DNA from: Myxococcales bacterium
GTDB taxonomy: Bacteria > Myxococcota_A > Polyangia > Polyangiales > Polyangiaceae
Direction of reading: 5' to 3'
NCBI GenBank assembly: GCA_016712525.1
Contig: JADJQX010000007.1
Location: forward strand, 558,001 to 622,000
Length of the DNA: 64,000 bases
A program made the position numbers and the translations under genes. Below, one piece after another: positions 29,130 to 39,476 of this stretch; positions within the stretch are counted from its first letter, which is position 1; each line of letters opens with the position of its first letter. The notes beneath the pieces were generated by a model. The model did no database searches. It saw nothing but the letters and a program-made list of their open reading frames with translations, and was not told the DNA's origin.

Positions 29130-31298
29130 ATGCTTGCCGTAGAAGAACTGATCCACCGCATCCGGGCCTACCAGCCCACGGCCGACGCGGAGCTCATCAA
29201 GCGGGCGTACGACTACAGCTTTCGCATGCACGCCGGGCAGATGCGAAAGTCGGGCGACCCCTACTTCATCCACCCCGCGAGCGTGGCCGGCACCATCGCC
29301 GACCTCAAGCTCGACACGGCGAGCGTGTGCGCGGGCCTCCTGCACGACGTGGTCGAGGACACCCTCGCCACCACGAAGGACATCGAGCGCGAGTTCGGGG
29401 ACGAGATCGCCCAGCTCGTGGACGGGGTCACCAAGCTCTCCAAGATCAACTTCACGTCCAAAGAGGACCGCCAAGCGGAGAACTTCCGCAAGATGGTCGT
29501 CGCGATGTCGCGGGACATTCGCGTGCTGCTCGTGAAGCTCTGCGACCGCGTCGACAACATGCGGACGATGGAGCACATGAAGCCCGAGGCGCAGGAGCGT
29601 ATCTCTCGGGAAACCATGGAGATTTACGCCCCCCTGGCGAACCGCCTGGGCATGGCGAACTTCAAGTGCGAGCTCGAGGATCTGGCGTTTCGCTACCTCG
29701 AGCCGGACGGGTACACCGAGGTCTCGTCGGGCATCCAGAAGACGAAGAACCAGCGCGAGAAGTACATCACCGAGGTCTGCAAGACGCTCTCGAGCCGGCT
29801 CGCCGAGCAGGGCTTCGCGGCCGACGTGTCGGGTCGCGCCAAGCACCTCTACTCGGTGTGGCGCAAGATGAAGCAGAACGACTGCACCATCGAGCAGATC
29901 CACGACATCATCGCGTTCCGTGTGATCGTCGAGAGCGTGTCGGATTGTTACGCGGCCCTCGGCGTCATCCACTCGAAGTGGACCCCGGTGCCCGGGCGCT
30001 TCAAGGACTACATCGCCCTCCCGAAGCCGAACATGTACCAGTCGCTCCACACGACGGTCATCGGCCCGGGCCGCGAGCGCGTCGAGATCCAGATCCGTAC
30101 GCAGGACATGCACCGCGTGGCCGAGCGAGGCATCGCGGCCCACTGGAAGTACAAAGAGCGCCACTCCGGCGGCATGAACGAGGACGACGCCGCGCGCTTC
30201 GGTTGGCTCAAGAAGCTCATGGAGTGGCAGAAGGATCTCAAGGATCCGGCCGAGTTCCTCGAGGGGGTCAAGGTCGACCTCTTCCAGGACGAGGTCTACG
30301 TCTTCACCCCGAAGGGGGACGTGCGCGTTTTTCCTCGCGGAGCGACCCCGATCGACTTCGCCTACCAGATCCACTCGCAGCTCGGCGACCACATCACCGG
30401 CGCGCGCGTGAACGGCAAGCTCGAGTCGATCCGGCACAAGCTCCGCAATGGCGACGTCATCGAGGTCGTCACGTCGCCGAGCCAGCAGCCCAGCAAGGAC
30501 TGGCTCGACTACGCCGCGACGACGAGCGCGCGCGCCAAGATCCGCGCGTTCCTCCGCGCCGAGCACAGAGAGCGGAGCTTCCGGCTCGGCAAGGAGCTCG
30601 TCGAGCGCGAGTTCCACAAGGCGAGCGTCTCGTTCTCGAAGCTCCAGAAGAACGAGCTCGAGCTCAAGAAGGTGCTCGAGGCCCTCAAGGTCTCGACGAC
30701 CGACGAGCTCTTCATCTCGGTCGGGTACGGCAAAATCGACCCTCGCGCGGTGCTGCACGCGGCCGCTCCCCCCACCGAGGACGGCAAGGCGATCGAGGCG
30801 CCCGAGAGCATCCGCGAGGGCAGGCTCGCCGGCTTCGTGCGCAAGATCGTCAAGGGCGACGACACCGGCGGCATTCGCCTGAACGGCATCGACGACGTGC
30901 TCGTCCGCTACGCGAAATGCTGCAACCCGCTCCCCGGGGACGACATCCTCGGCTTCATCACGCGCGGGCGTGGCATCACGATCCACAGGCGCGGATGCAC
31001 CAAGGCGTTCGACACCGATCCCGAGCGTCGTGTCGAGATCCAGTGGGACTCGAAGGCCAAGATCAACCGCACCGTGCAGCTCAAGGTCGTCACGCAGAAC
31101 CGCGTCGGCATCCTCGCCACGGTGGGCTCCACGTTCAGCGCCCAGGGCATCAACATCACCGAGGCGAACTGCCGCGCCGGGGACGACGGGCGCGCGATCA
31201 ACATCTTCACGTTCATGTGCCAGGATCTGAACCAGCTCAAGAACGTGATGCGCGCCCTCCAGAAGGTCGCGGGCGTCGTCGGGGTCGAGCGCGCCTGA
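29130..31298 (+). CDS. rel: bifunctional RelA/SpoT-type (p)ppGpp synthetase/hydrolase
   Basis: 722 residues. Makes and degrades the stringent-response alarmone. The HD hydrolase domain is intact (HPASVAG, then HDVVED at 72-77). The synthetase domain follows (KHLYSVWRKM, FRVIVESVSDCY, LPKPNMYQSLHTTVIGP, HWKYK, about 245-355). Then a TGS domain (VYVFTPKGDVRVFPRGATPIDFAY, about 390-450), a zinc-finger-like segment (YAKCCNPLPGDDI) and a C-terminal ACT domain (about 650-720). This is a full-length long RSH. The start at 29130 gives the usual N-terminus; a longer start would read across the promoter. Confidence 0.95.
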   Translation: MLAVEELIHRIRAYQPTADAELIKRAYDYSFRMHAGQMRKSGDPYFIHPASVAGTIADLKLDTASVCAGLLHDVVEDTLATTKDIEREFGDEIAQLVDGVTKLSKINFTSKEDRQAENFRKMVVAMSRDIRVLLVKLCDRVDNMRTMEHMKPEAQERISRETMEIYAPLANRLGMANFKCELEDLAFRYLEPDGYTEVSSGIQKTKNQREKYITEVCKTLSSRLAEQGFAADVSGRAKHLYSVWRKMKQNDCTIEQIHDIIAFRVIVESVSDCYAALGVIHSKWTPVPGRFKDYIALPKPNMYQSLHTTVIGPGRERVEIQIRTQDMHRVAERGIAAHWKYKERHSGGMNEDDAARFGWLKKLMEWQKDLKDPAEFLEGVKVDLFQDEVYVFTPKGDVRVFPRGATPIDFAYQIHSQLGDHITGARVNGKLESIRHKLRNGDVIEVVTSPSQQPSKDWLDYAATTSARAKIRAFLRAEHRERSFRLGKELVEREFHKASVSFSKLQKNELELKKVLEALKVSTTDELFISVGYGKIDPRAVLHAAAPPTEDGKAIEAPESIREGRLAGFVRKIVKGDDTGGIRLNGIDDVLVRYAKCCNPLPGDDILGFITRGRGITIHRRGCTKAFDTDPERRVEIQWDSKAKINRTVQLKVVTQNRVGILATVGSTFSAQGINITEANCRAGDDGRAINIFTFMCQDLNQLKNVMRALQKVAGVVGVERA

Positions 31299-31372
31299 GG
31301 CCCAAGGCGCGCCACGACCACCGAAAATATCCGTAGTTACGATACGTTAGGCCGCTCGGTGCCCGGCCTGCC

Positions 31373-32209
31373 TCACGGGACGAGGACCGTGCCCTTGGAG
31401 CCGGGCTCGGCGATCTCGGCGGCCAGGTCGCCTTCGGCGAGATTCCCGACGACGTGCACGGCGCGCACGCCGCTCGCGATCGCCGTGAACGACTCCTCGA
31501 GCTTCGGGATCATGCCCTTCGTGACGGTGCCGTCCTCGACGAGGCGGGCCTTGTCGGCGCGCGTGATCCTGGCGATGCGCGAGCTCGGATCGGAGATGTC
31601 GCGCAGCACGCCGGGGACGTCGGTGACGAGCACGAGGGCGGCGGCGTCGACGAGCACGGCGACGCGGTTCGCCACGACGTCGGCGTTGATGTTGTAGACG
31701 TTGCCGGCCTCGTCGGCCCCGAGGCACGCGAGCACGGGCAAATACCCTGCGCCGAGCAACGTCCCGAGCAGGTGCTCGCCGAGGCCCGTCACGTCTCCCA
31801 CGTGCCCGAAGTCGATCGGGTCGGGCCCACCGCCGTCGACCACGCGCGGCGGGCGCTTCTTCGCGGTGATCACACACGAGCTCGCGCCCGAGAGCCCGAC
31901 GGGGCGCGCGCCGGCACCCAGGAGGGCGCGGCACAGGTCGACGTTGACCTGCCCGGCGACGGTCATCTTCATGACGTCGAGCGTGGCGTCGTCGGTGATG
32001 CGGCGCCCCGCGACGATGTTCGGCGACTGGCCGAGCTTCTTCTGGAGCTCGGTGGCCTGAGGCCCTCCGCCGTGCACCACGAGCACGGGGCGAACCTTGG
32101 CGATCTCGGCGAGATCGTGGCCGATCGCGGCGAGGTGCTTTCCGCGCACGACCTCGCCGCCGAGCTTCACGACCACGGCACGGCCCTTCTCGATCGAGGG
32201 CGCGCTCAT
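31373..32209 (-). CDS. argB: acetylglutamate kinase
   Basis: 278 residues. Phosphorylates N-acetylglutamate in the second step of arginine synthesis. Amino-acid-kinase marks: VVVKLGGEVV at the N-terminus (Lys of the phosphate site), VLVVHGGGPQATELQ (substrate loop), and LVLVTDVPGVLRD (nucleotide site). Its ATG lies inside the stop of argC (4-base overlap), so the two are translationally coupled, argC first. The start at 32209 is chosen for this overlap and because longer frames run into argC. Length fits the family. Confidence 0.93.
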   Translation of the reverse strand: MSAPSIEKGRAVVVKLGGEVVRGKHLAAIGHDLAEIAKVRPVLVVHGGGPQATELQKKLGQSPNIVAGRRITDDATLDVMKMTVAGQVNVDLCRALLGAGARPVGLSGASSCVITAKKRPPRVVDGGGPDPIDFGHVGDVTGLGEHLLGTLLGAGYLPVLACLGADEAGNVYNINADVVANRVAVLVDAAALVLVTDVPGVLRDISDPSSRIARITRADKARLVEDGTVTKGMIPKLEESFTAIASGVRAVHVVGNLAEGDLAAEIAEPGSKGTVLVP

Positions 32210-33264
32210 GGGTACCCGCCGGGATCTTCGAGCGAGAGGCGCTCGTCGAGGCCGAGCACGAGGTTCATCGACTGGATGGCTTGCCCGGCGCCGCCCTTGA
32301 TGAGGTTGTCCGTAGCGGCGAAGCACGCCACCACGCTCTTGCCCGGCTCGGCGCCGTCCGAGCCCACCTCGAAGCCGACCTCGGCGTAGTTCGTGCCCGA
32401 GACCGCCGCCACCTCGGGCAGGCGCTTCGCGGGCACGCGCACGAACGGCTCGGCGGCGTACGTTTCCTTGTAGAGTGCACGGAGGTCCTCTTTCGTCGCG
32501 CCTTCGACGTGGGCGAAGCACGTGACGAAGATGCCGCGCGAGAGCGGCGCGCTCACGGGCACGAAGCGGAGGGTGAGATCCTTCGCGCCTGCGTCCTCGA
32601 GGGTCTGCACGATCTCGGGGATGTGCTGGTGATCGAGCGGTTTGTAGGTGCGGAGGTTCACCGCACGAACCGGGTGGTGCGTGCCCGCGCTCGGCACGAC
32701 CCCGCTCCCCGACGAGCCGGTGATGCCGACGACCTCGACGGGGCCCCGCAGGAGGCCCTTCTTGGCGAGCGGGAGCAGCGCGAGCTCGATCGTGGTCGCG
32801 AAGCAACCTGGCGAGGCGACGTAGCGCGCGGCCTTGATGCGCTCGCGGTGGAGCTCGGGGAGGCCGTAGACGAACGTGCCGGAGAGCTTGTCGGGGCAGG
32901 GGTGATCGGCGTGGTAGTAGCGCTTGTACGCTGCGGGATCGCGGAGGCGAAAGTCGCCCGAGAGGTCGACGATCTTCGCGCCCGACTCGAGCAGCTCGGG
33001 CATCTTCGTGGCCGACACCTTGTGCGGCAGCCCGAGGAGCACGACGTCCATGCCCTTCGCCGCCTCGGCCGGCGTGAGGCCCTCGAAGACGAGATCGGTG
33101 CGCCCCTCGAGGTTCGGGTGCGCCGCCGAAAGCGGCTCGCCGACGAAGTCGACCGACGCGACACGAACGAGCTCGACCTCGGGGTGGAGCAAGAGCCGTC
33201 GCACGAGCTCCCCGCCGCCGTAACCACTGCCACCGATGACGGCGGCCTTGAATCGTTTTGCCAT
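32206..33264 (-). CDS. argC: N-acetyl-gamma-glutamyl-phosphate reductase
   Basis: 352 residues. Reduces the argB product with NADPH. A Rossmann start (AAVIGGSGYGGGELVRRLLLHPEVEL) and the active-site Cys in VASPGCFATTIELAL (about 155) are both clear. GTHHPVRAVNLRTYKPLDHQHIPEI is the usual catalytic loop. A TAAGCT hexamer ends 10 bases before the ATG, a spacing slightly longer than in the leaderless genes of this window. Coupled to argB downstream. Other arginine genes are not in the window. Confidence 0.94.
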   Translation of the reverse strand: MAKRFKAAVIGGSGYGGGELVRRLLLHPEVELVRVASVDFVGEPLSAAHPNLEGRTDLVFEGLTPAEAAKGMDVVLLGLPHKVSATKMPELLESGAKIVDLSGDFRLRDPAAYKRYYHADHPCPDKLSGTFVYGLPELHRERIKAARYVASPGCFATTIELALLPLAKKGLLRGPVEVVGITGSSGSGVVPSAGTHHPVRAVNLRTYKPLDHQHIPEIVQTLEDAGAKDLTLRFVPVSAPLSRGIFVTCFAHVEGATKEDLRALYKETYAAEPFVRVPAKRLPEVAAVSGTNYAEVGFEVGSDGAEPGKSVVACFAATDNLIKGGAGQAIQSMNLVLGLDERLSLEDPGGYP

Positions 33265-33363
33265 GGTGCGCGCGAGCTTACCGCTTCGCGGGTGCGGATG
33301 GCACGGGGGACGAACGGTCCTGCGCGATGGGCTCGGCCCTGTCGCGGTGCGTCGTCTCGCGCG

Positions 33364-34119
33364 CTACTCGGCGGCGCTCTCGGCCGCGCGGCTCGCCTCG
33401 CGACGCCGCGGGCGAACGGGCTCGTCCGAGGCCATCGTGCCCATGAGCCAGTCCCAAAGCGGGAGCGTGACGTTGAAGTTCTTTCGCTGCATCACGCGAG
33501 GATCGTGGTGGACCGCGTGGTGCTTCCGCATGAAGCGAACGAGCGGGTGTTTTCCGATGGGGTGGTCCTCGGGCAGGTGGTAGGCGAGGTGCGAGAGCTC
33601 GTACGTGGCCATGTAGGCCCCCGAGGTCGCGAGCATGAGCCAGCCCGCGTTCGCGCCGAAGAGCTTTCCGACCGCCAGGGCGAGCGGCGCCGAGGCCATG
33701 ACGGCGCCGAGCACGCCCACTGCCGGGATGAGCACGAGCCGCATCTCCTTCGTCTCGCGCATGGCCATGTCGTCCTCGACGAAGACCACGTGGTGGTTCG
33801 GGGTGTGCCGATCGAAGAGCTCGCCGAACGGGAAGCGGCGCTTGTGCAGCACGTCCTTGTGCACGCGCCACTCGAAGCCGTTCGCGATGACGAAGCCGGC
33901 GACGGGCACGAGCACGGCCTCGAGCGCCGACACGCCGCTGAGACGCGAGAGCGCGAAGGCGACGGTGCCCGCCCCGATCCCCGCCGTCGCCAAGAGGTGA
34001 CCGATCGGCGAGTACCACGACGGAATTTCCTCCATCGACGCCTTGCGCACCTTCTCCCGGTGGGCCTCGAAGGTGCTTTTTTCCGACGAAAAGACCTGCG
34101 TTCCGTTCTCTGTGCTCAT
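33364..34119 (-). CDS. fatty-acid hydroxylase / sterol desaturase family membrane enzyme
   Basis: 251 residues with at least four hydrophobic helices. The di-iron histidine motifs are present: HKDVLHKRRFPFGELFDRHTPNHHV (about 93-117), HLAYHLPEDHP (about 180-190) and RKHHAVHHDPR (about 201-211). It should oxidise a membrane lipid (hydroxylation or desaturation); some myxobacteria make sterols, but the substrate here is unknown. The upstream region is AT-rich and carries two perfect inverted repeats, one of them TetR-operator-like, suggesting lipid-responsive control. Confidence 0.85.
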   Translation of the reverse strand: MSTENGTQVFSSEKSTFEAHREKVRKASMEEIPSWYSPIGHLLATAGIGAGTVAFALSRLSGVSALEAVLVPVAGFVIANGFEWRVHKDVLHKRRFPFGELFDRHTPNHHVVFVEDDMAMRETKEMRLVLIPAVGVLGAVMASAPLALAVGKLFGANAGWLMLATSGAYMATYELSHLAYHLPEDHPIGKHPLVRFMRKHHAVHHDPRVMQRKNFNVTLPLWDWLMGTMASDEPVRPRRREASRAAESAAE

Positions 34120-34133
34120 GGGTCGACTATGAA

Positions 34134-34149
34134 TTCTGAAAACTCAGAA
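34134..34149. promoter_or_regulatory. inverted repeat TTCTGA-N4-TCAGAA near the fatty-acid hydroxylase start
   Basis: Perfect 6-base arms with a 4-base loop, 14 bases upstream of the minus-strand ATG at 34119. It could be an operator half-region or an mRNA hairpin near the ribosome-binding site. AT-rich in a GC-rich genome. Confidence 0.45.
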
Positions 34150-34160
34150 CGCAATAACAA

Positions 34161-34174
34161 AACGACCGGTCGTT
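34161..34174. promoter_or_regulatory. 14-base perfect palindrome, TetR-type operator candidate
   Basis: AACGACCGGTCGTT is fully self-complementary, with the ACCGGT core frequent in TetR-family operators. It lies between the divergent hydroxylase and M20 peptidase genes, about 42-55 bases from the former and 70 from the latter. No TetR gene is in the window. Confidence 0.5.
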
Positions 34175-34230
34175 CATTTAGTTGCGTTGGCGTGCCTGCT
34201 CGCCCCGCGCGAAGTCGGGGCCCCGTGCTT

Positions 34231-34236
34231 TAGGAT
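34231..34236 (+). promoter_or_regulatory. TAGGAT -10 element, predicted leaderless start of the M20 peptidase gene
   Basis: TAGGAT ends 7 bases before the ATG at 34244. An ATG overlapping the hexamer (34235) is in frame but would then lie inside the promoter. Confidence 0.45.
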
Positions 34237-34243
34237 GGCCCCC

Positions 34244-35410
<1,167 letters not shown>

Positions 35411-35454
35411 AGTTTTTCCCACGACTCCACGGGCCTCGTGTGTCGAAGCCCGCG

Positions 35455-38055
35455 ATGGCAACGAAGTCGCTCGGCCTCTCCCTCGTCGTCGCAGGGATCG
35501 CGCTCGTCGCGGCGGGGTGCCAGCGCGAGAGCGACTACATCCCCCCCATCGCGGTGTCTCCCGGCGTCCAGGGGCGCATGGGGCTCGTACCTCGGCACGC
35601 GGGGGCTGTGGCTCCGCGGGCCGCCGCACCGGGACGCGCGCGGGCCCACGTGATGAAAGCGGGCGAGGCCCTCCTCGGCACGAACGCGGTCGGAAAGCCC
35701 GGCGACGTGATGCTCGAGAACGACGAGATCGTGCTCGTGTTCGACGCGCTCGGGGGCGGCGTGGGGTTCGCCGAGTCGGGCGGCAACTTGGTCGACGCCG
35801 CCGACGCGAAGGTGCGACGCGACGAGCTCGGGCAGATGTTCACGTTCTTCGGCGTGTTCCCTCGCCAGGCCGTCTACGACGCGCTCACGTTCCGCGACGA
35901 GCCCGACGGGAGCGCGGTCGTCGTCGCGAAAGGAAAGGAGCTTTACGAGCCGTCTCTCGCGATCGAGACGGTCTACAGGCTCTCTCCCGGCGATCGCGCC
36001 ATGCTCGTGACGACGACCCTGGCGAACACGAGCCGGGCGCCGCTCGTCGTGCCCGGCTTGGGCGACGCCGTGCAGTGGGGGATGGCCGAGCGGTACGCGC
36101 CGGGCAAACCTCGCGGCTTCCGTGGCCCATCCGAGGGCGCGTTCCTCGGTGGGGTGGGCGTGACGACGAGCTACGCCCTCACCACGACCGACGCGCACGT
36201 CGAGGCCGTTAGCGGGTCCACGTGGAGCGACACGTTCCAAGAGCGCGACGTGAAGCTCGCGCCCGGGGCGTCGAAGAGCTACGCGAGGGTCTTCGTCGTG
36301 GGGGAGCGCGGGGACACGGCGAGCGTCCTCGCCGAGCTCTTGCGCACCTCGGGAGAGGACGTCGGCACCCTGACCGTGCGCCTCCGCGGACCGAAAGGAG
36401 AGGTCCCTGCGCCCTTGGGCGCGCGTGTCTCCGTGCGCACCCGGGACGACCACGAGCTCGTCGGCATCGTGGCGGCGGGCACGTCCGCGGTCGTCGGCGA
36501 TGTCCCCAAGGGGAGCTACCTCGTGGCCTACGCCCCGAGCGCGGGCCGCGTGGCGCGTGGCAAGCCGGTGCCGGCGGTCGTCGAGAAGGGGAAAGCGACC
36601 GAGGTGTGGCTCGACGTGACCGAGCCCGGCGCGCTCGCGTTTGCCTGCGCCGACACGGACGGCCGGAACCTCCCCTGCAAGGCGACGTTCGTCGGCGCGA
36701 ACGGCACCGAGACCCCCGACCTCGGCACCCCGCACCGCGCGGGCTTCGCCAGAAACCGCGTGCTCACCGAGACGGGCGTGGGCGAGGCGCAGCTCCCTCC
36801 GGGCGACTACGACGTCGTGCTCTCGCGTGGGCTCGAGCACACGATCGCGAAGGCGCGGGCCACGGTGAAGGCTGGCGAGACCGTGCGGGTCGAGGGCACG
36901 CTCGAGCGCGTGGTCGACACGTCCGGCTACCTCGCGTGCGACTTTCACCAGCACTCCATGCTCGGCGCCGACGCGCCCGTCGGCAAACGCGACCGGGTCG
37001 TGTCGAACGCCGTCGAGGGCGTCGAGCTCGCGGCGACCACCGAACACAACCTTGTCGCAGATCTGTCTGGAATCGTTAAGGAATTGTCTCTCGAGGCGTG
37101 GCTCGTCCACGTCCCCGGGGACGAAGTGACGACCGACGCCCAGGTGCGACCGTTCGGTCACTTGAACGTCTTCCCCCTCGTGCCCGACCCGGCGAAGCCT
37201 CGGGCCGGCGCGTTCCCCGTTCGTGGCAGGCTCGCCCGCGACGTCGTGCGTGACGCGCGAGCCTTGCCGCATCCGGTGGTCGTGCAAGTGAACCATCCTC
37301 GCTCGGGGCGAACGGGCTACTTCGACGCCCTCGCGTTCGATCGAACGAAGGGCGAGGGCACGGGGGAGGGGTACACGGCCGACTTCGACGCGCTCGAGGT
37401 ATGGAACGGGCGCGACGAGACGCAGCGCGGGCGCGCGACGGACGACTACTTCGCGCTGCTCGCGGCCCGAAGGCCCGTGACGCCCACCGCGAACACGGAC
37501 ACCCACGGCGTGGTCGGCGAGGAGCCCGGGTACCCGCGCACGATGGTGCGCGTCGACGACGACACCCACCTCGAGGCGTGGGACGCCGGGCGCACGGCCG
37601 GCCTCGTGCGCTCGCTCACGAAGACGCGCGACGTCGTGGTCACCAACGGTCCGTTCGTGCGCGTGACGATCGACGGCAAGGGCCCGGGGCAGGTCGTCCG
37701 TGTGAGGTCCGGCGCTCCGACTCGCGTGAAGGTGCGCATCGAGGCGCCCGCGTGGATCGATCTCGCGTTCGTGGGCTACCGCCTCGCCCGAGGGGGCCCC
37801 GGTCCCGAGCGCGAGCTCGCGAAGCTCTCGAGGGCCGATGGTCGCCCCGCGCTCCAGTGCGACGCGAAGCGGTGCGTGGCCGAGCTCGAGCTCGCCGTGA
37901 CCGTGGCCGCGGACGACGCGCTCTCCGTCGTGGTGCGCGGCGTGCGCGAGCTCCGAGAGGTCATGGATGGCGCGGGGGACGACCTCCGCCCCTACGCCAT
38001 GACGTCGGCGATCTTCCTCGACGCCGACGGCGACGGTCGGTCCCTCGGGCTCTGA
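35455..38055 (+). CDS. PHP-domain metallohydrolase of the CehA/McbA type, lipoprotein
   Basis: 866 residues from the ATG at 35455, which begins a good lipoprotein signal (VVAGIALVAAGC, lipid Cys 22). A GTG at 35407 overlapping the M20 stop (GTGA) is an alternative. Residues 40-490 are beta-rich, including carboxypeptidase-regulatory-like strands. The PHP domain starts about 500 with CDFHQHSMLGADAPV (metal His pair), then ATTEHN, and later HPRSG and NTDTHGVVG. CehA/McbA members are known as phosphoesterase-like hydrolases; the substrate here is unknown. Overlap with the peptidase gene suggests a joint pathway. Confidence 0.75.
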   Translation: MATKSLGLSLVVAGIALVAAGCQRESDYIPPIAVSPGVQGRMGLVPRHAGAVAPRAAAPGRARAHVMKAGEALLGTNAVGKPGDVMLENDEIVLVFDALGGGVGFAESGGNLVDAADAKVRRDELGQMFTFFGVFPRQAVYDALTFRDEPDGSAVVVAKGKELYEPSLAIETVYRLSPGDRAMLVTTTLANTSRAPLVVPGLGDAVQWGMAERYAPGKPRGFRGPSEGAFLGGVGVTTSYALTTTDAHVEAVSGSTWSDTFQERDVKLAPGASKSYARVFVVGERGDTASVLAELLRTSGEDVGTLTVRLRGPKGEVPAPLGARVSVRTRDDHELVGIVAAGTSAVVGDVPKGSYLVAYAPSAGRVARGKPVPAVVEKGKATEVWLDVTEPGALAFACADTDGRNLPCKATFVGANGTETPDLGTPHRAGFARNRVLTETGVGEAQLPPGDYDVVLSRGLEHTIAKARATVKAGETVRVEGTLERVVDTSGYLACDFHQHSMLGADAPVGKRDRVVSNAVEGVELAATTEHNLVADLSGIVKELSLEAWLVHVPGDEVTTDAQVRPFGHLNVFPLVPDPAKPRAGAFPVRGRLARDVVRDARALPHPVVVQVNHPRSGRTGYFDALAFDRTKGEGTGEGYTADFDALEVWNGRDETQRGRATDDYFALLAARRPVTPTANTDTHGVVGEEPGYPRTMVRVDDDTHLEAWDAGRTAGLVRSLTKTRDVVVTNGPFVRVTIDGKGPGQVVRVRSGAPTRVKVRIEAPAWIDLAFVGYRLARGGPGPERELAKLSRADGRPALQCDAKRCVAELELAVTVAADDALSVVVRGVRELREVMDGAGDDLRPYAMTSAIFLDADGDGRSLGL

Positions 38056-38098
38056 CCGGGCCCTCGAAGGGGGCGGGCCGGCGTGGTAACGAGGGGCC

Positions 38099-38587
38099 AT
38101 GGCGAAGCCTCTCGTTCTCTCCTACGCGGCGTGTGGAACCTGCAAAAAAGCCCTGGCGTGGCTCGCCGGGCGGGGCATCGAGGTCGACGTGCGACCCATC
38201 GTGGACGACCCGCCGCGGCCGAAGGAGCTCGACGTGTGGATGCCCGCGAGCGGGATCGCGGCCAAAAAATGGCTGAACACGAGCGGCCAGAGCTACCGCG
38301 ACCTCGGCGGCAAGGCCACGTTCGAGGGGGCCGCCGACGATCGCATCGCCGCGTTCCTCGCCGGGGACGGCAAGCTCGTGAAGCGCCCCGTGCTCGTCGA
38401 CGGCGACCGTGTGCTCGTCGGCTTCGACGAGGCCGCGTATGCCGCGCACTTCGCCGAAACGAAGTCCCGCCCGCGCTCCACCGCGCCGAAGCCGACCCCC
38501 GCCGCGGCGCCCGCCCCGAAGCCGAAGAGCACCCAGCCCTCGAAGCCGAAGACCTCGCCGCCCCGCCGCGCCCCGAAGAAGGCCTGA
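38099..38587 (+). CDS. ArsC/Spx-family thioredoxin-fold protein with basic tail
   Basis: 162 residues. Residues 1-118 form the ArsC-like thioredoxin fold: SYAACGTCKKALAWL with a CxxC pair (12-15), the RPIVDDPP segment, KKWLNTSGQSYRDL and KRPVLVDGDRVLVGFDEAAY. This resembles the YffB/ArsC group, which includes arsenate reductases and Spx regulators. The last 40 residues are Pro/Ala/Lys/Arg-rich (about 122-162) and not part of the fold; they could bind nucleic acid or be disordered. No ars genes are nearby, so a redox or regulatory role is as likely as arsenate reduction. Confidence 0.75.
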   Translation: MAKPLVLSYAACGTCKKALAWLAGRGIEVDVRPIVDDPPRPKELDVWMPASGIAAKKWLNTSGQSYRDLGGKATFEGAADDRIAAFLAGDGKLVKRPVLVDGDRVLVGFDEAAYAAHFAETKSRPRSTAPKPTPAAAPAPKPKSTQPSKPKTSPPRRAPKKA

Positions 38588-38675
38588 GCGGGGGCGCCCG
38601 TCCCGAGCGCCCCATGATTTTCTCGAGCAAATTCTCGAACAAAATCAAAGTTGATGGGCACCTGGTCGTTTCCTC

Positions 38676-38704
38676 TTGAGGAGTTCCGAAAGCGCGTCTA
38701 TGTT
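38676..38704 (+). promoter_or_regulatory. sigma70-type promoter of the tRNA-Pro gene
   Basis: TTGAGG (38676-38681), a 17-base spacer and TATGTT (38699-38704), 32 bases upstream of the mature tRNA 5' end. Confidence 0.6.
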
Positions 38705-38736
38705 CCGCCCGCCTTCGTTGAAAAACGCTGGCGGAT

Positions 38737-38812
<76 letters not shown>

Positions 38813-38814
38813 AG

Positions 38815-38843
38815 GTCCTGGGAGCTCGGCTCTCGGGACTTTT
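38815..38843 (+). terminator. terminator after tRNA-Pro
   Basis: GTCCTGGGAGC (38815-38825) pairs with GCTCTCGGGAC (38829-38839), 11 pairs including two G-U, followed by TTTT and then a second TTTT a few bases later. Confidence 0.85.
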
Positions 38844-38949
38844 CGGTTTTGTGGTCGCGTGCGCGCGCGTCGTTCGGGCGCGCGTCGCGTGTCGCGCGTC
38901 CCAGGGGAGGGGCACGCCCGAGCGGTGCTCCGGTCGGGCGCTCGAGCCT

Positions 38950-39384
38950 TCAGCCGCGGAGCTTCTTCACGGCCTCGGTTACGTCCTTGCCGTTGGCGTC
39001 GACGCCGTCGGCCTTGAGGGCCTTCATGGCGATGCCGGTCGCGGCCCCGTCGTTCGGAGCGGCCTTGATGGCGTCGGCTTTCGGGGTGAGCTTCGCGACG
39101 AGCTCCTCCACCGAGAGGGCCTTCGGGAGGAGCGACGAAAGGACCACGATCTCGGCCTCGAGCGTGGCCTTTTCGGCCGGATTCGCGGTCTGAGCGGCCG
39201 TCTCGGTGACGGACTTCAAGAGCTTCTTGACGACGGCGATGGCGGCGTCATCGCTCTCTTTGGCGCCCTCCCGGGCCTCGGCGGTCTGGATGTCGCCGAG
39301 GGCGACGCGGAGCACTTCTTTTTCGACGGTGTTGCCGTCTCTCATGGCCTGCTTGATGCGGCGCGAGATCTCGTCTTTCAACAT
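38950..39384 (-). CDS. YqeY/GatB-tail domain protein
   Basis: 144 residues. A two-part helical YqeY fold: MLKDEISRRIKQAMRDGN with LRVALGDIQTAE at the N-terminus, then LSSLLPKALSVEELVAKL and DGAATGIAMKALKADG/GKDVTEAVKK. The same domain ends GatB, where it binds tRNA. Stand-alone YqeY proteins are widespread and of uncertain function; some fuse to or neighbour translation genes. The start at 39384 gives the usual family N-terminus. It converges on the tRNA terminator. Confidence 0.85.
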   Translation of the reverse strand: MLKDEISRRIKQAMRDGNTVEKEVLRVALGDIQTAEAREGAKESDDAAIAVVKKLLKSVTETAAQTANPAEKATLEAEIVVLSSLLPKALSVEELVAKLTPKADAIKAAPNDGAATGIAMKALKADGVDANGKDVTEAVKKLRG

Positions 39385-39476
39385 GGGCGCATGATGCCAG
39401 GGGACGGCCCTCGGGGGGCGCGAATCTCGCGAGGGGTCCTCTTCCTGTTCAGGGCGCTCGCCGCCGCTGCTCGCGC

